Source: Candidatus Uhrbacteria bacterium (lineage in GTDB: Bacteria; Patescibacteriota; Patescibacteriia; UBA9934). Taken from it: a DNA stretch of 34,146 nt. Below, in pieces: positions 14,705 to 21,360 of this stretch. Below the pieces are notes generated by a model. That model saw only the letters and a program-made list of their open reading frames with translations. It was not told the origin of the DNA and ran no database searches. The position numbers and the translations under genes are program-made. Within the stretch, counting starts at the first letter, position 1. Every line of letters begins with the position of its first letter. The DNA is taken from assembly GCA_903848275.1 (NCBI GenBank), contig CAINGB010000003.1:1-34146 (forward strand), written 5' to 3'.

Positions 14705-15088
14705 ATGGAAAAAGATTTCATTGGCTGGAATGCCCTTAAGGAAAACATTGATAATAGCAATCGCCCAACATACTTTCATCAAAGGGAAATCTGGTGGTGT
14801 TCGCTAGGAATAAATGTGGGAGTAGAAATCGACGGCAAGCATGAGAACTACGAGCGACCAGTAGTAATCATGAAAGTATACAATACACAAAGTCTCATTA
14901 TTCTGCCTCTAACTAGCCAAGTGAAAAACGATGTATATCACCACAGAGTTATTAATCGCAATAAAGTAGTGTGGGCCAAACTAACTCAATCCAGAGTTAT
15001 TAGTTCAAAACGATTACTCCGTAAGATCGACAAAGTACCGTTGCCAGAATTTCAAAAGCTCCGATCAGCCTGGCTACAATCGCTATAA
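14705..15088 (+). CDS. PemK/MazF-like endoribonuclease toxin, solitary
   Basis: The 127-aa product contains the PemK/MazF barrel start REIWWCSLGINVGVEIDGK, then YERPVVIMKVYN, IILPLTSQVKND and a LTQSRVISSKRLLRKI segment. All are in the family order. Family members cut single-stranded RNA and are normally paired with a small antitoxin. No antitoxin ORF is seen directly upstream (recA terminator) or downstream. The gene is AT-richer than recA. TAAGAT (14691-14696) ends 8 bases before the ATG and there is no Shine-Dalgarno, so leaderless expression is likely. It may be an orphan toxin or may have taken another role. Confidence 0.82.
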   Translation: MEKDFIGWNALKENIDNSNRPTYFHQREIWWCSLGINVGVEIDGKHENYERPVVIMKVYNTQSLIILPLTSQVKNDVYHHRVINRNKVVWAKLTQSRVISSKRLLRKIDKVPLPEFQKLRSAWLQSL

Positions 15089-15097
15089 AACACATCG

Positions 15098-15120
15098 GAC
15101 CCCGCACATTGCGAGGTCCT
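15098..15120 (+). other. Hairpin downstream of the PemK/MazF-like gene
   Basis: GGACC-c-CGC pairs with GCG-a-GGTCC around ACATT. No T-run follows. It may mark the 3' end of the toxin mRNA. The rest of 15121-15225 is AT-rich and shows no gene. Confidence 0.4.
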
Positions 15121-15225
15121 CGGAGGTAGTAGCTACAAAGCTAAAACCATAATAATTCAATTATACTCCTCTAAAAGTCTGTGTCAATGAAAGCGGGGGA
15201 TATCACTCGCTTTTGCTATTTTCGT

Positions 15226-15254
15226 TTGACTTTTCACCCAAAATATGCTATAAC
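15226..15254 (+). promoter_or_regulatory. Strong promoter of the 48-aa membrane protein gene
   Basis: TTGACT (15226-15231), 17 bp, TATAAC (15249-15254), preceded by TGC (extended -10). The predicted start near 15261 gives a leader of about 37 nt with GGAG before the ATG. Confidence 0.75.
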
Positions 15255-15297
15255 ATGAGGTCGGCACCTCGTCGGCTAAACTACCCCCGGAGTCATC

Positions 15298-15444
15298 ATG
15301 GACAAGCTTATCGAGAGAGTCATCAGTAGTCCCTGGTTCTTCCTCGTCCTCCTCGTCGCTGCCGTCACCGCATTTTCGGCCGAGTACTACCTGGCCACCC
15401 ACGGCTTGCTGCCCCAAGATCCCTACGCTGATCCAACTCCCTAG
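15298..15444 (+). CDS. Small single-helix membrane protein, 48 aa
   Basis: ATG at 15298 and TAG at 15442-15444 enclose 48 codons. The peptide begins MDKLIERVISSPW and has one membrane helix (FFLVLLVAAVTAFSAEYYL, about 14-32). It ends in a short proline-rich tail. Support is strong for such a short gene: a near-consensus promoter at 15226-15254, GGAG six bases before the ATG, and a long terminator hairpin right after the stop. The function is unknown, and regulatory or membrane-partner roles are common for such peptides. The start context GGAGTCATCATG resembles those at 17113 and 33549. Confidence 0.72.
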   Translation: MDKLIERVISSPWFFLVLLVAAVTAFSAEYYLATHGLLPQDPYADPTP

Positions 15445-15472
15445 TGGGTCAGCCTCGGGTCGCGTCATCTAG

Positions 15473-15520
15473 CGCCCGACAGACATCCCTCACGGCTGTC
15501 GTGTCGGGTGTTCTGTTTTT
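15473..15520 (+). terminator. Terminator of the 48-aa gene
   Basis: CGCCCGACA (15473-15481) pairs with TGTCGGGTG (15502-15510), and GACA pairs with TGTC inside. The apex contains CCTCACGG, and the hairpin is followed by TTCTGTTTTT. Confidence 0.85.
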
Positions 15521-15541
15521 AGCAGAGGTTGCAAGCATTAT

Positions 15542-15569
15542 TTGACACGTCGAACAGTCGGTCTATACT
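15542..15569 (+). promoter_or_regulatory. Promoter of the exported-protein pair
   Basis: TTGACA (15542-15547), 16 bp, TATACT (15564-15569), a close match to the sigma-70 consensus. The leader would be about 28 nt. Confidence 0.75.
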
Positions 15570-15603
15570 CATAGTAGGCTCTAATTTTTCAATTGGACTC
15601 CCT

Positions 15604-16260
15604 ATGCGTGCTTTTTTACTAGTACTGCTAACCTCAGCATTTTCGCTACTTCTGGTAGCCCCAGTGCACGCTGCGAGTCACTATTACGGTGAAGGGGAGT
15701 TAACTGCCGCCTCAACGGCCACCAACTATTTAGGTGGCTATTCACAATGGCTTACACCAGCAAAATATACCACCACGGATTCTGGCGGTTTTACGGAGGA
15801 GACTATTTGGGTTGGTACGCAAAATAGCTCCACTTGGGCAGAAACTGGTTTGACGATGGGCTGGTCAACGAGTACCACCGACTGGACCATGTATTGGGCG
15901 GAATTCACACCAACTTATAACGAATATAAAGTTACAACTATTAGCCCTGGCGCAACAGGAACTAATCACCGCTACCAAATTCAATACGATAGCTACAAAA
16001 AGTGGGGAGTCTATATTGATTACACCAAAGTCGGCACGTCTACCCAAAGTGCAGGCACCATGTTCATTTATAACGGTTCGGAAGTTACCAAGTCGGCCAA
16101 TACACTAACAGCCACCTATCCATCCTACATGCAGTGTTTGAAGGCCGGCACCTGGACTTACTGGAAATCCTGTGGCGGCTCACTAACCAGTACTGCCAAC
16201 ACGCCATACAAGTGGAAATGGTTAGACACCACCTACAAATTTGGTGAAAGCTACGAATAA
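15604..16260 (+). CDS. Exported beta-rich protein of unknown function
   Basis: From the ATG at 15604 the product is 218 aa with a clear signal peptide (MRAFLLVLLTSAFSLLLVAPVHA, cleavage likely after VHA at residue 23). The mature part is rich in Trp, Tyr, Thr and Ser and looks all-beta: EETIWVGTQNSSTWAETGL, MYWAEFTPTYNEYKV and KKWGVYIDYTKVGTST. The WVGT...W-A-E-T-G pattern is loosely like eqolisin or lectin-type beta-sandwich proteins, but I cannot assign a family and see no catalytic set. The longer frame from 15529 begins before the promoter and is rejected. The next gene starts 13 nt after the stop, so the two are probably co-transcribed. Confidence 0.82.
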   Translation: MRAFLLVLLTSAFSLLLVAPVHAASHYYGEGELTAASTATNYLGGYSQWLTPAKYTTTDSGGFTEETIWVGTQNSSTWAETGLTMGWSTSTTDWTMYWAEFTPTYNEYKVTTISPGATGTNHRYQIQYDSYKKWGVYIDYTKVGTSTQSAGTMFIYNGSEVTKSANTLTATYPSYMQCLKAGTWTYWKSCGGSLTSTANTPYKWKWLDTTYKFGESYE

Positions 16261-16273
16261 TTTGGTTATTTCT

Positions 16274-16828
16274 ATGCAAATCAAAAAATATCTCGTACCA
16301 TCAGTTGCTCTAGTCGCCATTATTCTTGGTTCAAGTCTCGTCGTTAAATCAATTCAGGCTGGCCAAGACAAGGCTGCTGTCACCACCGTTCCACTGCCTC
16401 TCAACGCTCCAGTTGGTGCAGCCTACACCACACCAACCAATCTTCCTGGTCCAACTGGCGGTCCGTATAAGGACGTAGCAACTGTCAAAACTCTAGTGCT
16501 TAATGCTGCAGTTAGTAACGCTGGATCGACTGCCAAGGTCTCGGCTGTAGTTCGCACTACTCACCTTGCTCTCATCACGGCCGGTATCTTCTCGTCATCA
16601 CCATCAGTAGCAGATAATCGCGAAGTATATCTCGCCACTGTTGAAGGCTCATTCGTTTTCAATCGAGTTCCGCGGGGTCAGGACCCAGTCCAAGCCTCTC
16701 ACATCAATGTGGAAATTGACGCCACGACTGGTGATGTCCTCGCAGTTGGTACATCCACCGTCACTCAAGACCAAAATATTGTAAAAAAACTCAGTTCAGT
16801 CGCCAATACTTACTGGGTCAATCCATAA
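16274..16828 (+). CDS. Exported or membrane-anchored protein of unknown function
   Basis: From the ATG at 16274 the product is 184 aa. The N-terminus MQIKKYLVPSVALVAIILGSSLVV is a signal peptide or signal anchor without an obvious cleavage site. A Pro/Thr/Gly-rich segment follows (NAPVGAAYTTPTNLPGPTGG), then a domain with TVKTLVLNAAVSNAG and HINVEIDATTGDVLAVG. The last segment recalls PepSY-like strands (I-D-A-x-T-G-x-V-L). That likeness is weak. I do not recognise the whole protein. The frame from 16241 overlaps the upstream gene and is not preferred. It follows 15604-16260 closely and ends before a terminator. Confidence 0.75.
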   Translation: MQIKKYLVPSVALVAIILGSSLVVKSIQAGQDKAAVTTVPLPLNAPVGAAYTTPTNLPGPTGGPYKDVATVKTLVLNAAVSNAGSTAKVSAVVRTTHLALITAGIFSSSPSVADNREVYLATVEGSFVFNRVPRGQDPVQASHINVEIDATTGDVLAVGTSTVTQDQNIVKKLSSVANTYWVNP

Positions 16829-16845
16829 GAGCGCGTTGTGGAAGA

Positions 16846-16870
16846 AGCAGGGTTGATTTACCCTGCTTTT
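16846..16870 (+). terminator. Terminator of the exported-protein pair
   Basis: AGCAGGG (16846-16852), 8-nt loop, CCCTGCT (16861-16867), followed by TTTT. Confidence 0.85.
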
Positions 16871-16999
16871 TAGTTTATAGTCTGGCTAGCTCCTCGCCTT
16901 ACATTGCGGGGTAAACCGTGATCTCGTCATACTACTGTCTGAACACCTGGGCGGCGTCTGTCGCTAGGAATCTCTCTCTCCTTGTTCTCGCGCAATAGC

Positions 17000-17028
17000 T
17001 TGACCTCTCGTATCGCTGTGTTTACCTT
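17000..17028 (+). promoter_or_regulatory. Promoter of the 17113-17580 gene
   Basis: TTGACC (17000-17005), 17 bp, TACCTT (17023-17028). The leader would be about 78 nt. The space 16871-16999 otherwise shows only a weak hairpin and no gene. Confidence 0.5.
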
Positions 17029-17112
17029 GCATTGCCAGTTGGGGAGTTTTCTGTTACCTTACCCCCTCGATTTCGCCTCATCCCGAGGCTCTCGAGTCCA
17101 CCTGGAGCCATC

Positions 17113-17580
17113 ATGCCTGTCGCCTCTTCAGAACGTCGCCTCATCGCCTTCAACACCTCCGCCGAGCGTGTCAGGACCGCAATCACGTTCGTGGGCAATC
17201 TCGATCTCAAGGATCAGGTTGAGCAACCTTACTTCAGTATCGACGCCAAGAATTCAACGAGCACTGACCTCAGAGTAGGTCTGGTCATGCCCGACGGCGC
17301 CGATCCCCATCAGTACCAGGAGTTCTTTTTCAGCGAATGTGTGCCAACAGCTGCTCTGAACCGGTTGTGCATTTTTGACCTCCAACTCTTCGGCGGCAAT
17401 AGGGATCTCGTCTACGCGGTGAGTGATGCCTATGAAGTAGCTCTCAGCACTGTTGGGCAGCTCCGCTTCCGTCGTGCCACTGGTCGTCAGGTGGAGGTCC
17501 GCCTAGAACTCGGCCGCAGTGGCTATTACTTTACCCGCATCCAGACCGTCGACGCCGACCGTTTCTTCCTCTTTGACTAG
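17113..17580 (+). CDS. Hypothetical protein, 155 aa
   Basis: The start at 17113 is chosen because GGAG lies a few bases upstream in the context CTGGAGCCATCATG. The longer frame from 17032 begins close to the predicted promoter. The product starts MPVASSERRLIAFNTSAE and looks like a soluble alpha-beta or beta-rich protein (VGLVMPDGADPHQYQEFFF, CIFDLQLFGGNRDLVYAVS, QVEVRLELGRSGYYF). There is no signal peptide or membrane helix, and I do not recognise the family. It is a single-gene unit with its own promoter and terminator, lying just before the rpoB control region. Confidence 0.72.
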   Translation: MPVASSERRLIAFNTSAERVRTAITFVGNLDLKDQVEQPYFSIDAKNSTSTDLRVGLVMPDGADPHQYQEFFFSECVPTAALNRLCIFDLQLFGGNRDLVYAVSDAYEVALSTVGQLRFRRATGRQVEVRLELGRSGYYFTRIQTVDADRFFLFD

Positions 17581-17602
17581 CCACCTCCTCTTCTCCTTCC
17601 CT

Positions 17603-17637
17603 GATCGGGCGCCTCACGGTGCCCGATCCTGTCGTTT
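17603..17637 (+). terminator. Terminator of the 17113-17580 gene
   Basis: GATCGGGCGCC (17603-17613) pairs with GGTGCCCGATC (17618-17628) around TCAC, with one G-T pair. A weak T-run (CTGTCGTTT) follows. Confidence 0.75.
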
Positions 17638-17662
17638 AAGAGCCTGAGCCTTGTAGGAGTGA

Positions 17663-17785
17663 GGAGTTGTCAGTTGGTCATCGACGACGCCAGCCTCGGC
17701 CCTGTGACGGCGCCCGAGTCCGACGAGGTGAGACGGCCGTTACGGTTGACGAGGCGCAGTTAGGAGAGGACTAACTGACAACTCC
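17663..17785. other. 17-bp inverted repeat enclosing 89 nt, possible structured RNA
   Basis: GGAGTTGTCAGTTGGTC (17663-17679) pairs with GACTAACTGACAACTCC (17769-17785) over 17 bp with one G-T pair. The enclosed 89 nt are GC-rich and hold further short complementary segments (CTCGG with CCGAG, CGGCC with GGCCG). No coding frame is evident. The right arm ends 9 bp before the -35 of the rpoB promoter. It may be a small RNA or a DNA/RNA element upstream of rpoB. I found no match to 6S, SRP, RNase P or tmRNA signatures. Confidence 0.5.
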
Positions 17786-17794
17786 GAACGACGT

Positions 17795-17823
17795 TTGACG
17801 ATAAGTCCAGAAACTGCTATAAT
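17795..17823 (+). promoter_or_regulatory. Strong promoter of rpoBC
   Basis: TTGACG (17795-17800), 17 bp, TATAAT (17818-17823) with TGC before it (17815-17817), combining a good -35, a perfect -10 and an extended -10. The predicted start near 17830 is about 237 nt before rpoB. Confidence 0.85.
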
Positions 17824-17829
17824 CGCGAC

Positions 17830-18066
17830 CAATCGGCTCAACCTTTTTGCGCCGCCTCTGTTCAAGCCCCATTTGCAAGTGGGTTGCCTAACGGAATTGC
17901 TCAATTATTAGCCTCGTTTCTGGTGTTTTCTTCCCACCACTTGGTGACTGCTCACAACGTCGCAAGCGTTGCCGCGGCCGCCGGTCACAACGAGATTGTT
18001 ACCTAGTTCACCGCCCGGGTCGCACCCAGGCGATTTTCGCGTTCACCCCGGTAATCTACCCACTTT
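17830..18066 (+). promoter_or_regulatory. rpoB leader with terminator-like hairpin
   Basis: This ~237-nt leader contains no ORF of note. CGCC-c-GGGT (18012-18020) pairs with ACCC-a-GGCG (18024-18032) around CGC, and ATTTTC follows, so it looks like an attenuator. Upstream, CAACG and CGTTG flank a loop inside a GTGAC/GTCAC pair (17941-17990 region). TAATCT (18052-18057) ends 9 bases before the ATG and could be a second, leaderless start. Confidence 0.5.
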
Positions 18067-21000
18067 ATGGCCAAAGCAAAGGTGACAGTTCAAGCCCCGG
18101 TAACCCCTCAAGTCGTCCAAAAGGGTGCCAAAAGTGAGCCCCGCAAGTACTTTACGCCGCTCCGTGATGCCATGGATCTGCCAAACTTGATTGAGATGCA
18201 AATGGCTTCTTATGCCTGGTTCTTAAAGACCGGTATTCGCGAGCTTTTTGGCGAAATCTCCCCAATTAAGGACTTTATTGGCCGCGATCTGGAATTGACC
18301 CTCGGCGACTACTACCTGGACGAAGCCAAGTTCGACGAAGTAACCTCCAAGGTCAAAAACGTCACCTACGAAGCCCCTTTGCGTGTCAAAGCCCGCCTTA
18401 AGAACTTGCGCACGGAAGAAGTCAAAGAGCAGGAGATTTATTTGGGCGACCTGCCAGTTATGACTCCCCGTGGTACCTACATCATCAACGGCGTTGAGCG
18501 CGTCATTGTGTCCCAGTTGGTCCGTTCCGCCGGTGCTTTCTTTACCGCCGAAGTCTTGCGTGGCCGCCGCTATTACGGCGCCAAAATCATCCCTAACCGT
18601 GGTGCTTGGTTGGAATTCGAAACCGACGCCAAGAACGTTATTTGGGTCAAAATCGACCGTAAGCGTAAGGTGGCCATCACTGCCTTGTTGCGCGCTTTTG
18701 GTTGCAGCAGCAACGAAGAAATCATCCCACTTTTTAGTGACATCGACACCCACCCAACCAACCGCTACATCGAAGCAACTCTTGCGAAAGATATTTCTAC
18801 CAACGAAGACGAAGGTTTGCGTGAAGTTTACAAGCGTATTCGCCCAGGTGATTTGGCCACCGTCGACAACGCTCGTCAACTCATCCATGCCATGTTCTTC
18901 AACTTCGACCGTTACGACATGGGTGCCGTCGGTCGTTACAAGTTCAACCTCCGCTTTGGTTTTAACACCGAACCAGCCGTCGTGACTCCAGAAGAAAAGC
19001 GCATTTTGACCAAGGACGATCTTGTTGCCATCGTCCGCGAAATCATCCGCCTCAACATCACCCAAGACGAACCAGATGACGTCGACCACTTGGGTAACCG
19101 CCGTATTCGTTCCGTTGGTGAACTTATCCAGCAGCGTTTCCGCGTCGGTCTTGCTCGTATGGAGCGCATTGTTCGCGACCGTATGTCCACCCAAGACATC
19201 GAGTCGTTGACCCCAGCCAAACTCATCAACGCCCGCCCTGTCATTGGTGCGACCCGCGAATTCTTCATGTCTTCGCAGCTTTCCCAGTTCATGGACCAAA
19301 CCAACCCTCTTGCGGAGTTGGAGCACAAGCGTCGTTTGAGCGCCATGGGTCCTGGTGGTTTGTCCCGCGAACGCGCTGGCTTCGAAGTCCGCGACGTGCA
19401 CCAAACTCACTACGGTCGTATTTGTCCTATCGCGACGCCTGAAGGACCGAACATTGGTCTAGTCGGTCACTTGGCCAGCTACGCCAAGGTCAACGACTAC
19501 GGTTTTATTGAAACACCTTACCGCCTTGTCGAGAACATCAAGGGCCGCGTCAAAGTTACCAACAACATCGTCTACGTTTCCGCCTTCACGGAAGAAAAGG
19601 CTGTCACCTGTCCTGCCACCGTCCCTATGGATGCCGATGGTTTCATCACGGTCGAATACGTCGAAGCTCGTAAGTTCGGCGAACCACGTTTGGTGCCAGT
19701 CACTGACATCACCTACGTCGACGTTTCCACCACCCAGATCGTCTCGATCGGTACCGCGTTAGTGCCTTTCCTCGAGCACGATGACGCCACGCGCGCCCTC
19801 ATGGGTACAAACATGATGCGTCAGGCTGTGCCTACCATTCGTCCAGCCGCCCCAATCATCGGTACTGGTATGGAACGCCGCGCCGCCATTGACTCCGGTC
19901 ACGTTATTGTCGCTTCCGAAAACGGTACCGTCACCAAGTCCGACGGTGGCCAAATCGTTGTTAACTACGAAGAGAAGGGCGAGGTCACCTACAAGCTGAC
20001 CAAGTTCATGCGCAGCAACAACTCCACTGCCATCAACCAGCGTCCAATCGTCTTGCCGGGTGAAGTCGTCAAGAAGGGCGACGTCTTGGCCGACGGTCCA
20101 TCGGTCGACAAGGGCGAACTTGCTCTTGGCCAAAACATGATGGTCGCTTTCATGAGCTGGGACGGTTACAACTACGACGACGCTGTCATCATTTCCGAGC
20201 GTGTAGTTCAGGACGACCGTTTCACCACCATCCACTTGGAGCACCTCACGATGGAAGTTCGTGACACCAAGCTTGGTCCAGAAATCGTCACCTCTGACAT
20301 TCCAAACGTCTCCGAAGAAAAATTAAAGAACCTCGACGCCGAAGGTATCATCCGCGTTGGTGCGGAAGTTAAATCCGGCGACATCCTGGTTGGTAAAATC
20401 ACCCCTAAGGGCGAAACCGAACTCTCCGCGGAAGAAAAATTGCTCCGCGCCATCTTCGGTGAGAAGGCCCGCGAAGTCCGCGACAGCTCACTTTACTTGG
20501 AGCACGGTCGCAAGGGCAAAGTCGTGGACATCAAAATCTTCACCCGCGAAGACGGCGACAATCTTCCACCAGGCGTCATGAAGTCCATTCAAGTCACCGT
20601 CGCCGACCTCCGCAAATTGCAAGCTGGTGACAAGGTCGCCGGTCGTCACGGTAACAAAGGTGTCGTCAGCAAAGTCGTGCCAGTCGCCGATCTCCCATTC
20701 ATGGAAAACGGTCGCGCCGTGGACGTCATTTTGACTCCACTCGGTGTTGTTAGCCGTATGAACTTGGGTCAGATTTTGGAAGTTCACCTTGGCTTGGCCG
20801 CTGTTCACTTGGGCTACAAGGTTGCCACCCCAGTTCTCTCCGGCATCAAGCAGAGCGATATCCGCGCTGAACTAGTTAAGGCTGGCTTTGACGAAACCGG
20901 ACAGGTCAAGCTCATCGACGGTCGTACCGGTGAAGCTTTCCACCACAACGTCACGGTCGGTATCATGTACATGCTCAAATTGAACCACATGGTCGAAGAC

Positions 21001-21351
21001 AAGATGCACCAGCGTTCCATCGGTCCTTACTCCCTCATCACGCAGCAGCCGCTTGGTGGTAAGGCCCAGTTCGGTGGTCAGCGCTTCGGTGAAATGGAAG
21101 TCTGGGCGCTCGAAGCTTACGGTGCCGCTCACATGTTGCAAGAAATTCTCACCATTAAGTCCGACGACGTTCCTGGTCGTGCCAAGGCTTACGAAAGCAT
21201 TATCAAGGGCGAAACCATCACCAAGGTCAACATCCCAGAGTCGTTCAACGTGTTGGTCCGCGAGCTCAAGGGCTTGTGTCTCGACGTCGAGCTCCTCAAA
21301 AATAATAAAAAGGTCGACTTCGCTGAAGACGCCCGTGAGACTCAAGCCTAA
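18067..21351 (+). CDS. rpoB: DNA-directed RNA polymerase subunit beta
   Basis: The 1094-aa product carries the beta-subunit landmarks. These are the fork/rifampicin region FFMSSQLSQFMDQTNPLAELEHKRRLSAMGPGGL (from about residue 399), the ATPEGPNIGL segment, GKITPKGETELSAEEKLLRAIFGEKA, and the active-site lysine region AGDKVAGRHGNKGVVSK. The C-terminal clamp has GGQRFGEMEVWALEAYGA. It is shorter than E. coli RpoB (1342 aa), as in many bacteria outside Proteobacteria. The rifampicin-pocket residues look wild type. The gene is not preceded by rplJ/rplL. No Shine-Dalgarno precedes the ATG. rpoC follows after 9 nt. Confidence 0.98.
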   Translation: MAKAKVTVQAPVTPQVVQKGAKSEPRKYFTPLRDAMDLPNLIEMQMASYAWFLKTGIRELFGEISPIKDFIGRDLELTLGDYYLDEAKFDEVTSKVKNVTYEAPLRVKARLKNLRTEEVKEQEIYLGDLPVMTPRGTYIINGVERVIVSQLVRSAGAFFTAEVLRGRRYYGAKIIPNRGAWLEFETDAKNVIWVKIDRKRKVAITALLRAFGCSSNEEIIPLFSDIDTHPTNRYIEATLAKDISTNEDEGLREVYKRIRPGDLATVDNARQLIHAMFFNFDRYDMGAVGRYKFNLRFGFNTEPAVVTPEEKRILTKDDLVAIVREIIRLNITQDEPDDVDHLGNRRIRSVGELIQQRFRVGLARMERIVRDRMSTQDIESLTPAKLINARPVIGATREFFMSSQLSQFMDQTNPLAELEHKRRLSAMGPGGLSRERAGFEVRDVHQTHYGRICPIATPEGPNIGLVGHLASYAKVNDYGFIETPYRLVENIKGRVKVTNNIVYVSAFTEEKAVTCPATVPMDADGFITVEYVEARKFGEPRLVPVTDITYVDVSTTQIVSIGTALVPFLEHDDATRALMGTNMMRQAVPTIRPAAPIIGTGMERRAAIDSGHVIVASENGTVTKSDGGQIVVNYEEKGEVTYKLTKFMRSNNSTAINQRPIVLPGEVVKKGDVLADGPSVDKGELALGQNMMVAFMSWDGYNYDDAVIISERVVQDDRFTTIHLEHLTMEVRDTKLGPEIVTSDIPNVSEEKLKNLDAEGIIRVGAEVKSGDILVGKITPKGETELSAEEKLLRAIFGEKAREVRDSSLYLEHGRKGKVVDIKIFTREDGDNLPPGVMKSIQVTVADLRKLQAGDKVAGRHGNKGVVSKVVPVADLPFMENGRAVDVILTPLGVVSRMNLGQILEVHLGLAAVHLGYKVATPVLSGIKQSDIRAELVKAGFDETGQVKLIDGRTGEAFHHNVTVGIMYMLKLNHMVEDKMHQRSIGPYSLITQQPLGGKAQFGGQRFGEMEVWALEAYGAAHMLQEILTIKSDDVPGRAKAYESIIKGETITKVNIPESFNVLVRELKGLCLDVELLKNNKKVDFAEDARETQA

Positions 21352-21360
21352 GCCTCGTCT

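Noticed and set aside
15187-15258. 23-codon ORF before the 48-aa gene
   Set aside because: It overlaps the strong promoter at 15226-15254 and has no Shine-Dalgarno.
8836-16908. ACATTGCG recurring in intergenic DNA near 8839, 15107 and 16902
   Set aside because: An 8-mer three times in 34 kb with different surroundings is not strong enough to call a repeat family.
18223-19410. 395-aa minus-strand ORF inside rpoB
   Set aside because: It is a mirror frame of a highly conserved, biased-codon gene, with no start signal and no recognisable domain.
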